Assembly: GCA_013373425.1 (NCBI GenBank)
Contig: JABXHW010000058.1
Span: 1 to 32,908 of the forward strand
DNA: 32,908 bases
Origin: Flavobacteriia bacterium
GTDB taxonomy: Bacteria; Bacteroidota; Bacteroidia; Flavobacteriales; Schleiferiaceae
Direction of reading: 5' to 3'
The position numbers and the translations under genes are program-made. A model generated the notes under the pieces. It saw only the letters and a list, made by a program, of their open reading frames with translations, made no database searches and was not told the DNA's origin. Below are positions 23,737 to 32,659 of this stretch, one piece after another (the first letter of the stretch is position 1; the number at the start of each line of letters is the position of its first letter).

Positions 23737-26244
23737 TTAACGACGGCGAGTGGTGTCTTGAGTGTCGTTCCACTCGATGATGTACTCTGGCTCTGATTCC
23801 GTCGGATCTTCCTCACCGTTCATAAGTTGTCGAAGTTCTTCTCCTTGCGAACGCCATTCCTCTTGAATGCCGTCTTGTAGAAGTGATCGATCCAAGGTTA
23901 TACTCGGGTTGTCGAGCGTGCCGTAAATACGAATAGGAACAAGGGGTTGCTCACGATTTGACTCTACGATAAACTCACTCAATTCATCACTGGTTTGACG
24001 TCGAGTTCCGAGAGCGTCGAGGAGCTTTAATTTGAGCGAATAGTCGATCTCATTGTTGAAGTTGTGATCGCCTTCAACCCACAATTCCAAAACGCTACTC
24101 TTCACCGTCATTCCAGGAATGTGAATGTTTTGATTGTCAATAGAAAGGTGATTCTCCAAAGTAGCGAATTGTACGTTTTGGAGCTCGGAGATCTCTGCAA
24201 ATCTTGAAAGAGATTCGAGGGGTTTGTAGTTTACAAGTCGACCGTTGGCAATGCGGAAATCTGTTTCTGAAACGAGGCTTTCGAGGACAGGACTTACCTC
24301 TTCATCAAAATAAATTCTTACCGCATAGTCAACATCCGCTACACCATGAATATTCTCGGCTGTCAAGCTTTCCTGACCAAAGTTGTCGAATTGATTAAAC
24401 AGCTCTGAGATGTTGACGCTTCTCAAACTTCCTTTGGTGGTCAGGAGGTAAACGTCTCCTTCAGGATGCCAACGGAAATCGGCTGTCACTCTACCATCCA
24501 CTGCTTGGAAGCTGAGGTCATTGCCTACGATATCTTTGCCCTGGCTGTAGATTTGCCCCTGAAGCTTAGATGCTTTAAAAGATCGGTGTTCAAACTGATC
24601 TACAGTGATACCAACTACATAGTCGAAGTGCATGGATTCAGTGTCTTCCGAACCTTCGCTTCTGTGGTCAAGTTGCCAAGCGAGGATATCTTCAAGAACC
24701 AAATTGTTGGAATGTAGCGATAAGCGGAATTTTGGAGATGGAGTCTCTCCGAATTGAATGGCATTTTCGATGGTGCCTCTTGCTTCAAAATCGGATTCGT
24801 TAGAAGTGAATTTGAGATTATCCAACTGTATGGTAGAGCCTGAAAACTCCATGGAAGTGGAAAGATTTTCTAGTTCCATGCCTGAATCGCGAACTTTCAG
24901 TGCGGCCGATATCAAGTTCATAGAACCTTGCATATAGGCTTTGTCTAGGCCTTCAATTTGAATTGCGGCGAAGGAGCTGAACTTCTTCTCAATTCTAAAA
25001 TCACCAGCGAGAGTTCCCTCTGCTGATTCGTGGAAGTTGGTGCCTGCAAGTGTAAGGGCTTCTTCAAAGTCGATTTCCAAATTGCCCGAAACTGAGAAAG
25101 TAGGCGATTCGAAATTTCTGATGGTCAACCCACCATTCAATGACCCCGTCCTTGTATTGGCGTGGATGTCAGTAACTCGTAATGTCGACTCTTGAAGTGA
25201 TGCACTCTTGCCATTAGAGAATTCACCTTTCAAGCTCAAATTCGAAAGTCGAAGTCCAGATCGTTGGAGGTTTAAGTCGGCTTTGTCCAACTGTGTGGAG
25301 GCATCGATATACACTTCCTTATCGCGAATGCCAATGTTCAAATTCAAGGCAAAGGTTCCGTCTGCATCTACCAGGGTTTTATCCGGGATGAATGAGGCGG
25401 GGAGAAGAGAAACAAATTTTGAAAGGGACAGGTCTTTGCCCGAGAGTCGCCATTGGTTTTGTCCACCAGCGATGTGCCCTTGAGCTGATAGCGCCAGTCC
25501 ATCAATTTCAATTTCACCCCCATCGATAAAGGTTGAATCTCCTTCCACGTGCAAATCGAGTAGGGCAGATACGGCACGATTGGGCAAATAATCCTCTCCG
25601 TCGAGTCTTAGATAACGAACGCCGCCTAGCCAATTTAATTTTGAAGCGAATGCACCATCGGTTAGCGCGCCTTTCAATCCTAGTTTATCGGCGTTGATAT
25701 ACGTTTCCACGTCTGCACCTTGGTCGTGAAAGTAGATGTCGGAGTTGGTTAGTTGAACATCTTCAAGATTGATGGTCAGCTGTGAATTCGTCGTATCTGC
25801 CGACTCTTTCCAGAAGTGGAAGTTATCCCTTCCCGTTCGATGGATTCGTAATTCAACATGGCCTTGGTCGAGTGTGATTCCATTGAGTTCATACTCCGAC
25901 TGAACGAGTTTCCACAGGTTGAATTCGAAATAGACATCCTTAAAATAAAACAACGTGTCCTGCGAAGATCTTGGGAAAACCTCCTTGCAGAACACGTCGT
26001 TAAATCGAACACTCACGTCTGGGAACTGTGAGAAGAAATCGAGACGGATTTCATTCACGGCAACTTCGCTCCCTTCAGCGAGGTAATTGTTTACCTGGTT
26101 TACAACTACGTTGCGCAGCTGATCCTGATTCGTGTATAGATAGCCGAAGGTTGCACCTAGCAGTACAATGGCCGCGAGTAATACACCGGCTGCCCAGCGT
26201 ATCGCGCGTTTCCACCACTTCCTTTTTGGAGCCTCTTCGGTCAT
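23737..26244 (-). CDS. AsmA-like inner-membrane-anchored protein
   Basis: 835 residues: a basic cytoplasmic start (KRKWWKRAIRW), one transmembrane helix (about 17-37, AAGVLLAAIVLLGATFGYLYT), then a long repetitive beta-rich periplasmic body. AsmA-typical stretches include NQVNNYLAEGSEVAVNEIRL and, near the C-terminus, FRIANGRLVNYKPLESLSRF plus a repeated GxLxNPSITLDRSLL ending. AsmA/TamB-family proteins form hydrophobic-groove bridges thought to move lipids between membranes. The tail after about residue 800 is acidic and probably disordered. It follows the RluB-type gene by 91 bases, in which the only structure seen is a dyad. Confidence 0.83.
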   Translation of the reverse strand: MTEEAPKRKWWKRAIRWAAGVLLAAIVLLGATFGYLYTNQDQLRNVVVNQVNNYLAEGSEVAVNEIRLDFFSQFPDVSVRFNDVFCKEVFPRSSQDTLFYFKDVYFEFNLWKLVQSEYELNGITLDQGHVELRIHRTGRDNFHFWKESADTTNSQLTINLEDVQLTNSDIYFHDQGADVETYINADKLGLKGALTDGAFASKLNWLGGVRYLRLDGEDYLPNRAVSALLDLHVEGDSTFIDGGEIEIDGLALSAQGHIAGGQNQWRLSGKDLSLSKFVSLLPASFIPDKTLVDADGTFALNLNIGIRDKEVYIDASTQLDKADLNLQRSGLRLSNLSLKGEFSNGKSASLQESTLRVTDIHANTRTGSLNGGLTIRNFESPTFSVSGNLEIDFEEALTLAGTNFHESAEGTLAGDFRIEKKFSSFAAIQIEGLDKAYMQGSMNLISAALKVRDSGMELENLSTSMEFSGSTIQLDNLKFTSNESDFEARGTIENAIQFGETPSPKFRLSLHSNNLVLEDILAWQLDHRSEGSEDTESMHFDYVVGITVDQFEHRSFKASKLQGQIYSQGKDIVGNDLSFQAVDGRVTADFRWHPEGDVYLLTTKGSLRSVNISELFNQFDNFGQESLTAENIHGVADVDYAVRIYFDEEVSPVLESLVSETDFRIANGRLVNYKPLESLSRFAEISELQNVQFATLENHLSIDNQNIHIPGMTVKSSVLELWVEGDHNFNNEIDYSLKLKLLDALGTRRQTSDELSEFIVESNREQPLVPIRIYGTLDNPSITLDRSLLQDGIQEEWRSQGEELRQLMNGEEDPTESEPEYIIEWNDTQDTTRRR

Positions 26245-26261
26245 GTGTAGTCCTTGCTTTT

Positions 26262-26288
26262 TTGTTGGTGTGAAATTACGACCAACAA
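26262..26288. repeat. 8-base inverted repeat upstream of the AsmA-like gene
   Basis: TTGTTGGT (26262-26269) and ACCAACAA (26281-26288) flank 11 bases, 18 bases before the AsmA start codon. On the minus strand it is followed by an A-run, not a T-run, so it is not a standard terminator for the upstream gene. It could be an operator or a 5' leader hairpin. Confidence 0.4.
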
Positions 26289-26335
26289 TAAGGCCAACGA
26301 ATCATGCCTCAGGTATATTTTTCAACGACCGACCG

Positions 26336-27448
26336 TTAACGAGTCTTTAGATAGTTCACCTCGTCCTTGGTAAGGAAACGATAGTGACCTCTATTCATGC
26401 CTTTCTTGGTCAATCCCGCGAAAGAAGTTCGGTCGAGTTTTACGATTTCATACCCAAAATGCTCGAACATGCGGCGAACGATTCGGTTCTTGCCCGAATG
26501 GATTTCAACTCCGATGTGTGACTTTGATTTCTCATCGGCATACGAAAGTGCATCAGGAGCAATTATTCCATCTTCGAGTTCGATACCTGCTAGAAGTGCA
26601 TCAAAATCTGCCTTCTTGAAGTTCTTGTCGAGTTGAACGGAATAGATCTTTCTTGCGCCGTGTGATGGATGCGTGAGCTTCTTCGCCAAATCTCCGTCGT
26701 TGGTGAACAGAAGAACACCTGTGGTAGCACGGTCGAGTCGACCTACTGGGTAAATGCGCTCTTTTGTAGCGCCGCCAACCAAGTCCATAACCGTTTTTCT
26801 CGCACGTGGGTCGTCCATCGTAGTGATGAAGCCCTTTGGTTTGTTGAGTAAGAGGTATTGCTTTGCTTCCGCTTTGATGAGTTCGCCGTTGTAGCGCACT
26901 TCGTCAGACGGGTTCACTTTGGTGCCAAGTTCGGTAACCACCTTTCCGTTGATTTGAACCAAACCAGCTTGGATAAGCTTATCGGCTTCGCGACGACTGC
27001 TGATGCCTGCTACCGAAAGGAATCGGTTGAGACGCATGGCTTCGTTGAGTTCGCGAATGTTCTCAGCTTGCTTGCGCTTCGGACCGCGGAATACTTTTTC
27101 CTGCTCGTCCTTCGCACCGCCTTTTGGACCTCCTTTGTATGGCTTGCCACCACGACCTTGTGGTCCTTTGGAGTACCCTTCTGAAGAGTGACCTCCTTTT
27201 CGAGGCTTGCTGAATCGATCTTGAGATCCACGGGAATCTCTTGAGTCACGGGAGTCACGCGAATTTTTGAACTCTCTCGAGTCTCTTGAATCTCTCGTAT
27301 CACGCGAGTCTCTTGACCCTCTGGAATCTCTTTCTGAAGATGAACCGCCTTTTCCGGGCTTACTGCCTCGGCCTTGCGGTCCTCTCGGATGGCTTGAGGA
27401 TTCTGGCTTTCCACGACCAGGACCTCTAGATGGCCTTCTACTGTTCAT
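26336..27448 (-). CDS. RluB-type 23S rRNA pseudouridine synthase with long RDS-repeat N-terminus
   Basis: 370 residues from the ATG at 27448; the frame is open to 27505, but a promoter box lies in between. Residues about 1-135 are low-complexity and strongly charged, rich in R, D, S, G, K and P, with a run of RDS triplets (about 40-78). The enzyme follows: an S4 RNA-binding domain (MRLNRFLSVAGISSRREADKLI...) and a RsuA/RluB/E/F catalytic domain with the catalytic aspartate in GRLDRATTG, the LLLNKPKG start and the IHSGKNRIVRRMFEHFGYEI C-terminal motif. It converts a uridine of the 23S rRNA peptidyl-transferase region in characterised relatives. The extension is probably disordered and may bind RNA. 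Confidence 0.92.
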   Translation of the reverse strand: MNSRRPSRGPGRGKPESSSHPRGPQGRGSKPGKGGSSSERDSRGSRDSRDTRDSRDSREFKNSRDSRDSRDSRGSQDRFSKPRKGGHSSEGYSKGPQGRGGKPYKGGPKGGAKDEQEKVFRGPKRKQAENIRELNEAMRLNRFLSVAGISSRREADKLIQAGLVQINGKVVTELGTKVNPSDEVRYNGELIKAEAKQYLLLNKPKGFITTMDDPRARKTVMDLVGGATKERIYPVGRLDRATTGVLLFTNDGDLAKKLTHPSHGARKIYSVQLDKNFKKADFDALLAGIELEDGIIAPDALSYADEKSKSHIGVEIHSGKNRIVRRMFEHFGYEIVKLDRTSFAGLTKKGMNRGHYRFLTKDEVNYLKTR

Positions 27449-27468
27449 CGTCTTAAAATTTAGGTCGG

Positions 27469-27476
27469 CAAAAGTA
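27469..27476 (-). promoter_or_regulatory. Putative -7 box (TACTTTTG) for the pseudouridine synthase
   Basis: Exact TAnnTTTG, 20 bases before the preferred ATG. A TTG on the same strand lies 26 bases further upstream, slightly beyond the usual spacing. Confidence 0.45.
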
Positions 27477-27525
27477 CGAAATTGGAATGAGGTGATTACC
27501 ATCAATCACAATCATTTTCAATGAG

Positions 27526-27894
27526 TTAAGCGCGAGGATAGAAGGCATCTTCTATGTGGATGAATTGCAGTTCATTGCCTGCATGGTAGATGGCAATCAA
27601 ATCAAATCGCGTATCGCCGTGCCAATCCTCATCCTCTATGTATGCTTCAGCGGCACGAAGTAGGCAAGTTTCCTTGTGAGGTGTAATAAAATCCTCAGGG
27701 ACGCTGTAGGTATTGGTGGCGCGTGTTTTCACTTCAACAATGACCAGCACATTATTCTGCTTCGCGATAATGTCAATTTCATCTCGTGCGGCGCGGTAAT
27801 TTCTCTTGATGATGCGATAGCCCTTACGTTCTAGGAAAACCACAGCGGCATCTTCGCCTGCCTTTCCAAATGATTTATTGTGGAGATTGTCCAT
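27526..27894 (-). CDS. YraN/UPF0102-family endonuclease-like protein
   Basis: About 122 residues from the ATG at 27894; the frame can be extended three codons to a TTG at 27903. It shows the family layout: GKAGEDAAVVFLERKGYRIIKRNYRA, then the nuclease-like core DEIDIIAKQNNVLVIVEVKTR with the acidic and lysine residues of a PD-(D/E)XK-like fold, and FDLIAIY near the C-terminus. The biological role is unsettled; Holliday-junction-resolvase-like activity has been suggested from the fold. Cytoplasmic. It sits between the pseudouridine synthase and a small membrane protein on the same strand. Confidence 0.9.
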   Translation of the reverse strand: MDNLHNKSFGKAGEDAAVVFLERKGYRIIKRNYRAARDEIDIIAKQNNVLVIVEVKTRATNTYSVPEDFITPHKETCLLRAAEAYIEDEDWHGDTRFDLIAIYHAGNELQFIHIEDAFYPRA

Positions 27895-27951
27895 GTCGGA
27901 CAAGGTCGGAACTCACTGTGGAGCTAGTCGTGTGGTAAACGCTTAATACGG

Positions 27952-28416
27952 CTATGCGTCGAGGCTGGCCTGTGTTCCGAAAAAGCTAAGTGCGGCCACG
28001 ATTCCACAAGAAATGGTTACTCCAAGGCTTATCGCTTTGAAGGCATCTTTTGAATCGACACAAAGAACGCGTGCTGCGATAACCCCCATATATGCCCCGG
28101 TGATAGGAAGTGGAATCATTACAAATACCATCAATCCCCAAAAGCCATACTTGCCGATTTTGTTACCCACGTTCTTCTTGGCGCGGCGCTGAAGTTTCAC
28201 GCTTCGTTTTCTATACCCTCGATACTGCCAAAGTCTATGGTCGAATTTGGAGATCAGCGTATTGAAAATCGGAAAGACTAGGAGGTTTGCTCCGAGTCCA
28301 ACTAAGAAGGCGAGAAAAGGGTTCAATCCTCTGAGCACGCCAAGTGGAATTCCCACGCGGGCTTCCCCCAATGGTGAAATGGAGACCAAGAAAGTGTGAA
28401 TGGATTCAGCGAGCAT
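27952..28416 (-). CDS. Small multidrug-export-family membrane protein (COG2426-like)
   Basis: 154 residues with about four hydrophobic segments: an N-terminal re-entrant-like stretch ending SPLGEARVGIPLGVLRGL, FLAFLVGLGANLLVFPIFNTLI, a basic cytoplasmic loop (YRKRSVKLQRRAKKN), GFWGLMVFVMIPLPITGAYMGVIAA, and a C-terminal ISLGVTISCGIVAALSFFG. The SPxxEARxGIPxG and PLPxTGAYxG motifs fit the Pfam small multidrug export family (Sm_multidrug_ex). Despite the name, transport function is poorly supported in the family. A TACATTTG -7 box lies 36 bases upstream. Confidence 0.82.
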   Translation of the reverse strand: MLAESIHTFLVSISPLGEARVGIPLGVLRGLNPFLAFLVGLGANLLVFPIFNTLISKFDHRLWQYRGYRKRSVKLQRRAKKNVGNKIGKYGFWGLMVFVMIPLPITGAYMGVIAARVLCVDSKDAFKAISLGVTISCGIVAALSFFGTQASLDA

Positions 28417-28451
28417 CCGTTGTGTAAAGCAAATTTCAAGTGTAGCGCCCC

Positions 28452-28459
28452 CAAATGTA
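28452..28459 (-). promoter_or_regulatory. Putative -7 box (TACATTTG) for the small membrane protein
   Basis: Exact TAnnTTTG in the 114-base gap 28417-28530. No spaced TTG -33 is visible, and the rest of the gap shows nothing else I can name. Confidence 0.4.
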
Positions 28460-28530
28460 GCACCAAAATGTGAAGCGTGGGCTATCTGAAATGCAAGAAA
28501 AGTGTGAAGATTTTAAGAGCAACGATTCGA

Positions 28531-29424
28531 CTAGAAAATGAGTCGAGCAGATTTACCATCCACAATTATTTCTACCTCTGAACCAAGAGGCAATGCCCGA
28601 TTGTCATCTAAGTGTCCAACAGGAAAACCAAAAGCGACAGGAATCGAGTAGTTCGATAGGTGGCGAGCGATGATTTCCTCAGCGGTTTCGCCGAAAGGAA
28701 CTGTGTTGTCATTCATGTCGGTCATGCCCCCAATGACAACACCTGCCACCTCTTTCCACCAGTCATTTCGACTCAAGTTCAACAACATTCTATCAATGTG
28801 ATAGAGGTATTCGTCAAGATCTTCCAAGAACAAAACGTTTCCTTTTAAAGGCGGTTGAGAAGTGCTCCCAAGAGTGGAGTACAATACCGATAGATTTCCG
28901 CCTATCAATTTGCCACTTGCTCTGCCCTTTTGGTTTAGAGCGTGGCTTTCTACGGCGAAAGGGGTTGGACTTCCAGTGAGTGCGGCGTGCAAGGTGGCCA
29001 TGGCCTCTTTGGAATTGCTGCTAACACTGATGGGCATGGTCGCGTGAATCGACTGAATGCCTTTGCGCTGAACTTCACCGTGCAATGCTGTGATATCGCT
29101 GTAGCCAACAATCCACTTCGGTTGAGAAATGAAGCTATCCCAATTAAGCGAGTCGATAATTCGAGCAGTTCCATAGCCCCCACGAGCACACCAGATGGCT
29201 TTGGCTGAAGGGTGGTCTAAACACCACTGCAGGGCCGCAGCACGTTCTTCATCAGTGCCAGCAAATTGGTGATCAATAGCCTCAATCTGCGGAGCCAGCT
29301 CCCATTTCCATCCTTGAGATTCTATCCATTCAAGTGCAGGTTGTAACTCAGCACGTGAGATTTTACGCGCGGTTGCGGTGATTGCAATCGTATCTCCAGG
29401 AAGTAAATGTTTCGGCTGAATCAT
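28531..29424 (-). CDS. LD-carboxypeptidase (peptidase family S66)
   Basis: 297 residues, with no signal peptide, so cytoplasmic. Family S66 enzymes (LdcA) remove the terminal D-Ala from tetrapeptides during murein recycling. Seen here: [14 protein letters not shown] at the N-terminus, the [32 protein letters not shown] substrate-pocket region, the nucleophile S109 in [10 protein letters not shown], an acidic [16 protein letters not shown] segment expected to supply the catalytic glutamate, and the histidine in [17 protein letters not shown]. Divergent from metG with a 97-base gap. The TAG stop forms part of a small 6-bp hairpin (28527-28546) too weak to call a terminator. Confidence 0.92.
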   Translation of the reverse strand: MIQPKHLLPGDTIAITATARKISRAELQPALEWIESQGWKWELAPQIEAIDHQFAGTDEERAAALQWCLDHPSAKAIWCARGGYGTARIIDSLNWDSFISQPKWIVGYSDITALHGEVQRKGIQSIHATMPISVSSNSKEAMATLHAALTGSPTPFAVESHALNQKGRASGKLIGGNLSVLYSTLGSTSQPPLKGNVLFLEDLDEYLYHIDRMLLNLSRNDWWKEVAGVVIGGMTDMNDNTVPFGETAEEIIARHLSNYSIPVAFGFPVGHLDDNRALPLGSEVEIIVDGKSARLIF

Positions 29425-29496
29425 GGGCTTTCGCTTGACAATATTTCAGAATTCGAATGTACCCATTTTCCATTCGCTTCTGTCCTGCGTGGATTG

Positions 29497-29504
29497 TACT
29501 TTTG
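29497..29504 (+). promoter_or_regulatory. Putative -7 box (TACTTTTG) for metG
   Basis: Exact TAnnTTTG 17 bases before the metG ATG at 29522, implying a short leader. It supports the internal ATG over the open frame that extends back to 29423. No -33 TTG at normal spacing. Confidence 0.5.
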
Positions 29505-29521
29505 TGCTTCAAATCGACAGC

Positions 29522-31570
29522 ATGCAAGATCCGAAGAGATATACCATTACCGCAGCATTGCCCTACGCAAACGGACCGATTCACATTGGTCACTTAGCTG
29601 GGTGTTATCTGCCAGCAGACATCTACGTTAGATACCTTCGGTTGAAGGGAAAGGATGTGCAGTTCATGTGCGGCTCTGACGAGCACGGTGTTGCCATTAC
29701 GATGAAAGCGCGCAAAGAGGGTATCACTCCACAGCAAGTAGTGGATCGCTATCATGGCATCATGAAGAAGGCTCTGAACGATTTTGGAATCTCATTCGAT
29801 CACTATTCGAGAACTAGCTCGGATGTTCACAAAGAGACGGCTTCGGAGTTCTTTAGGACTTTGTACGAGAAGGGTGTTTTCGATACGCGTGAAACAGAGC
29901 AGTATTTCGATCCTGAAGCGAATCAGTTTTTGGCCGATCGCTACATCATGGGTACTTGTCCGGTTTGTAAGCACGAAGATGCATACGGTGATCAGTGTGA
30001 AAACTGCGGGTCAAGTTTGAATCCTACGGATCTCATCGATCCGCGCTCGACGTTGAGTGGAGCTTCACCTATCTTAAAAAAGACCACGAACTGGTTCTTG
30101 CCATTGGACAAGCTCGCACCAAAGATTCGTGAATTTATCGATCAGCATTCCGACTGGAAGTCGAATGTGTACGGTCAATGTAAATCTTGGTTGGATGCTG
30201 GTGATGGTCTTCAACCGCGCTCCATGACGCGCGACCTTGATTGGGGTGTGCCGGTTCCCGTAGAAGGTGGCGAAGGCAAGGTGCTATACGTTTGGTTCGA
30301 TGCGCCGATTGGCTATATCAGCGCTACCAAGGAGCATCTAGGTGATGATTGGGAGAAGTGGTGGAAATCAGAAGATACCCGCTTGATTCACTTTATCGGA
30401 AAAGACAACATCGTGTTCCACTGCATCATTTTCCCTGCGATTTTGATGGAGCACGGCGAGTATATTTTGCCAGACAACGTTCCGGCGAATGAGTTCTTGA
30501 ACCTGGAAGGAAAGAAGATCTCTACGTCGAGAAACTGGGCAGTTTGGCTCCATGAGTACTTGGAAGACTTTACAGGGAAGCAAGATGTTCTCCGCTATGC
30601 ACTATCTGCGAGCATGCCTGAGACTAAGGACAACGACTTTACTTGGGGAGAGTTCCAGACACGCAATAACAGCGAGCTGGTAGCTGTATTTGGCAACTTC
30701 GTAAACCGTGTGATGGTACTCAATCAGAAGTACTACGACGGTGTATTGCCTGAGGCTGGGGAATGGAGTGAAGCGGATTTGAACGCTATTCAAGAAGTGA
30801 AGGAATCCATTGCCAAGTTAGAATCATCTATAGAGAAATTCCGCTTCCGTGATGCGCTTCAAGGATTGATGGGCATTGCCAGAGCAGGCAATAAATACTT
30901 GGCCGACGAGGAGCCTTGGAAGACACAAAAGACAGATCCAGAGCGCACCAAAACAGTCATGCACTTGGCGACGCAAATCACTACAGCATTAGCTGTCGCT
31001 GCAGAGCCTTTCTTGCCATTTACCTCGGAGAAGATGAGAGGATTCCTCAATCTGTCTGACGATATCAACTGGCAGTCGATTGAAGGAGGCCTTGAGCTAT
31101 TGAAGGCTGGTCATGAACTTGGAAAGTCGGAATTGCTATTTGAGAAAATCGAAGACGAGCAAGTTCAAGGACAATTGAAGAAGTTAGAAGAAACCGCAAA
31201 CGCAGCAGAAGTGGATAACGGAGTACAATTAGAGCCAGCTAAAGAGGAAGCTACTTTTGATGATTTCATGAAGATGGACTTGCGTGCAGCGACCATCTTG
31301 GAAGCTGAAAAGGTGAAAAAAGCGGATAAGCTTCTTAAATTGAAAGTGGATACGGGCTTAGATGTTCGTACCGTGGTGTCTGGAATTGCCGAACATTTCT
31401 CACCAGAAGAAGTTATCGGTAAGCAAGTGTGTTTACTCGCCAATTTGGCTCCTCGAAAAATTCGCGGAGTAGAAAGCCAGGGAATGATTCTCATGGCCGA
31501 AGATGCTGAAGGTAAACTTGTATTTGTTCGTCCAGAGCAAGCCATTGAAAACGGAATGACTATTCGATAA
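29522..31570 (+). CDS. metG: Methionyl-tRNA synthetase with C-terminal tRNA-binding domain
   Basis: 682 residues from the ATG at 29522, giving [20 protein letters not shown] just before the HIGH signature (21-24). The zinc-knuckle cysteines C146, C149, C159 and C162 are present (CPVC, CENC). The second signature reads [11 protein letters not shown] in place of KMSKS, which I regard as normal for this MetRS group. After the anticodon-binding helical domain, residues about 575-682 form an OB-fold tRNA-binding domain ([23 protein letters not shown]...VVSGIAEHF) that in E. coli dimerises the enzyme. The lipoprotein hydrolase follows after 11 bases. Divergent from the LD-carboxypeptidase. Confidence 0.96.
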   Translation: MQDPKRYTITAALPYANGPIHIGHLAGCYLPADIYVRYLRLKGKDVQFMCGSDEHGVAITMKARKEGITPQQVVDRYHGIMKKALNDFGISFDHYSRTSSDVHKETASEFFRTLYEKGVFDTRETEQYFDPEANQFLADRYIMGTCPVCKHEDAYGDQCENCGSSLNPTDLIDPRSTLSGASPILKKTTNWFLPLDKLAPKIREFIDQHSDWKSNVYGQCKSWLDAGDGLQPRSMTRDLDWGVPVPVEGGEGKVLYVWFDAPIGYISATKEHLGDDWEKWWKSEDTRLIHFIGKDNIVFHCIIFPAILMEHGEYILPDNVPANEFLNLEGKKISTSRNWAVWLHEYLEDFTGKQDVLRYALSASMPETKDNDFTWGEFQTRNNSELVAVFGNFVNRVMVLNQKYYDGVLPEAGEWSEADLNAIQEVKESIAKLESSIEKFRFRDALQGLMGIARAGNKYLADEEPWKTQKTDPERTKTVMHLATQITTALAVAAEPFLPFTSEKMRGFLNLSDDINWQSIEGGLELLKAGHELGKSELLFEKIEDEQVQGQLKKLEETANAAEVDNGVQLEPAKEEATFDDFMKMDLRAATILEAEKVKKADKLLKLKVDTGLDVRTVVSGIAEHFSPEEVIGKQVCLLANLAPRKIRGVESQGMILMAEDAEGKLVFVRPEQAIENGMTIR

Positions 31571-31581
31571 TACTCAAGACT

Positions 31582-32532
31582 ATGAAGCTTCGTCTACTGA
31601 CCATCGCCGCAACAATTTCAGCGACACTCCTCTTTGTAGGGTGTCAAGAGGATCAAATAGAACCACAGAACAACGACGTTGAAGGTAGATATGAGCAAGA
31701 AGTCTTTTCAGCGGTTGTAATCGACAGTGCGGAATACGACACGGATGAAGGGTTGTGGATGGATATCTATCACCCTTCTGGGGATGCGTCCACCAATCGT
31801 CGATTGGTCATCCTTGGACACGGTGGTGCCTTTGTAGCTGGAAGTCGGAAGAATCCTTTGATGGTTGATTACGCGACTCGTTTGGCAAAGCATGGCTATG
31901 TGGTTGCAACATATGATTATCGCCTAGCGGGAGGAATAAACGTCATGTTAGATAGTCTTCAATCCCTGAACGTTGTAGCTCGTGCCATGAGCGACGCTAC
32001 TAACGCCATAGAGTTCCTCATTTCCTCTGCAACCTCTGGCAATCCTTTCGGACTTGACCCAGGTAATATAGTTCTGGGTGGTAATAGCGCTGGTGCTGTA
32101 TTGGCGCTTCATGTTGGACACATGGATGAAAGTGATTCATTGTCGGTAGGAATGAGTCAGGTTATGACCGCCCAAGGGGGTTGGGCTAGCCAGTGGAATC
32201 CAACCTCTGCTGGGCCAATTAAGGCCATTATATCGCTAGCCGGAGGTATTCACAAGACGCATTGGCTGAACAGTTACGGACCGCGGTTAATTATGGCACA
32301 TGGCACTTGGGACCCTGTTGTACCATACAGTTGCGGACACGTCATCAACAACACTCAAACAGCAACCATTCTCTGTGGAACCGCTCCTTTGACGAGTAAA
32401 AGTGAGGCACTCAATCTTGAAAACGAAGCACTCATTTTCCCCGAAATGCTTCATTGCCCTTGGAACGACAGCCAAGCCATCAACGATCAGCTATTCGATT
32501 ACCTCGTTCCTGAGCTGAATAAGGCGTTTTAG
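31582..32532 (+). CDS. Esterase-like alpha/beta hydrolase lipoprotein
   Basis: 316 residues. A lipoprotein signal peptide ends LLFVGC (lipidated C21), so the enzyme should face the periplasm or cell surface. The fold is that of carboxylesterase/BD-FAE-type hydrolases: oxyanion motif HGGAF (80-84), YDYRLAGG, the nucleophile S169 in GGNSAGA, D244 in AHGTWDPVVP, and H291 in EMLHCPWND, completing a plausible triad. An extracellular acyl-ester or carbohydrate-ester substrate is likely but not identifiable. It is probably co-transcribed with metG. The TAG stop lies six bases before the interrupted tRNA gene. Confidence 0.86.
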   Translation: MKLRLLTIAATISATLLFVGCQEDQIEPQNNDVEGRYEQEVFSAVVIDSAEYDTDEGLWMDIYHPSGDASTNRRLVILGHGGAFVAGSRKNPLMVDYATRLAKHGYVVATYDYRLAGGINVMLDSLQSLNVVARAMSDATNAIEFLISSATSGNPFGLDPGNIVLGGNSAGAVLALHVGHMDESDSLSVGMSQVMTAQGGWASQWNPTSAGPIKAIISLAGGIHKTHWLNSYGPRLIMAHGTWDPVVPYSCGHVINNTQTATILCGTAPLTSKSEALNLENEALIFPEMLHCPWNDSQAINDQLFDYLVPELNKAF

Positions 32533-32558
32533 AGTAAGGCCCCATAGTTCAATGGATA

Positions 32559-32659
32559 TCCCGATAGTAGAGGTGGTCCTATAGTTCAATGGATAGAATA
32601 GGAGTTTCCTAAACTCTAGATCTAGGTTCGATTCCTAGTAGGACCACCTCTTGTCGGGA
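32559..32659 (+). repeat. Inverted repeats framing the inserted tRNA
   Basis: TCCCGA (32559-32564) is complementary to TCGGGA (32654-32659), and AGAGGT (32569-32574) to ACCTCT (32646-32651). With the inner acceptor stem this makes a helix of 6 bp, an internal loop (TAGT against TG), then 13 continuous base pairs ending in the inner tRNA. The segment is too small for a group I or II intron and encodes no protein. Confidence 0.85.
32575..32646 (+). tRNA. tRNA-Arg(CCU), nested inside the interrupted tRNA
   Basis: A complete 72-base cloverleaf: acceptor GGTCCTA/TAGGACC, D-arm GTTC/GAAT around AATGGATA, anticodon arm GGAGT/ACTCT around loop TTCCTAA with anticodon CCT at 32608-32610, 4-base variable loop AGAT, T-arm CTAGG/CCTAG around TTCGATT, discriminator A. 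CCA is not encoded. It reads the AGG codon. The bases flanking it on both sides are complementary for another six pairs, so leader and trailer would be base-paired, which usually affects RNase P and 3' processing. Confidence 0.94.

Noticed and set aside
26262-26288. Terminator between the pseudouridine synthase and AsmA-like genes
   Set aside because: The 8-bp dyad is followed by A residues, not T residues, in the direction of transcription; it is kept only as an inverted repeat.
28527-28546. Terminator after the LD-carboxypeptidase gene
   Set aside because: The stem has only six pairs and overlaps the stop codon, without an adjacent T-run.
32559-32659. Group I intron in a tRNA anticodon loop
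   Set aside because: The insert is only 101 bases, is occupied almost entirely by a complete tRNA, and has no room for a catalytic intron core; the required U preceding the 5' splice site is also absent.
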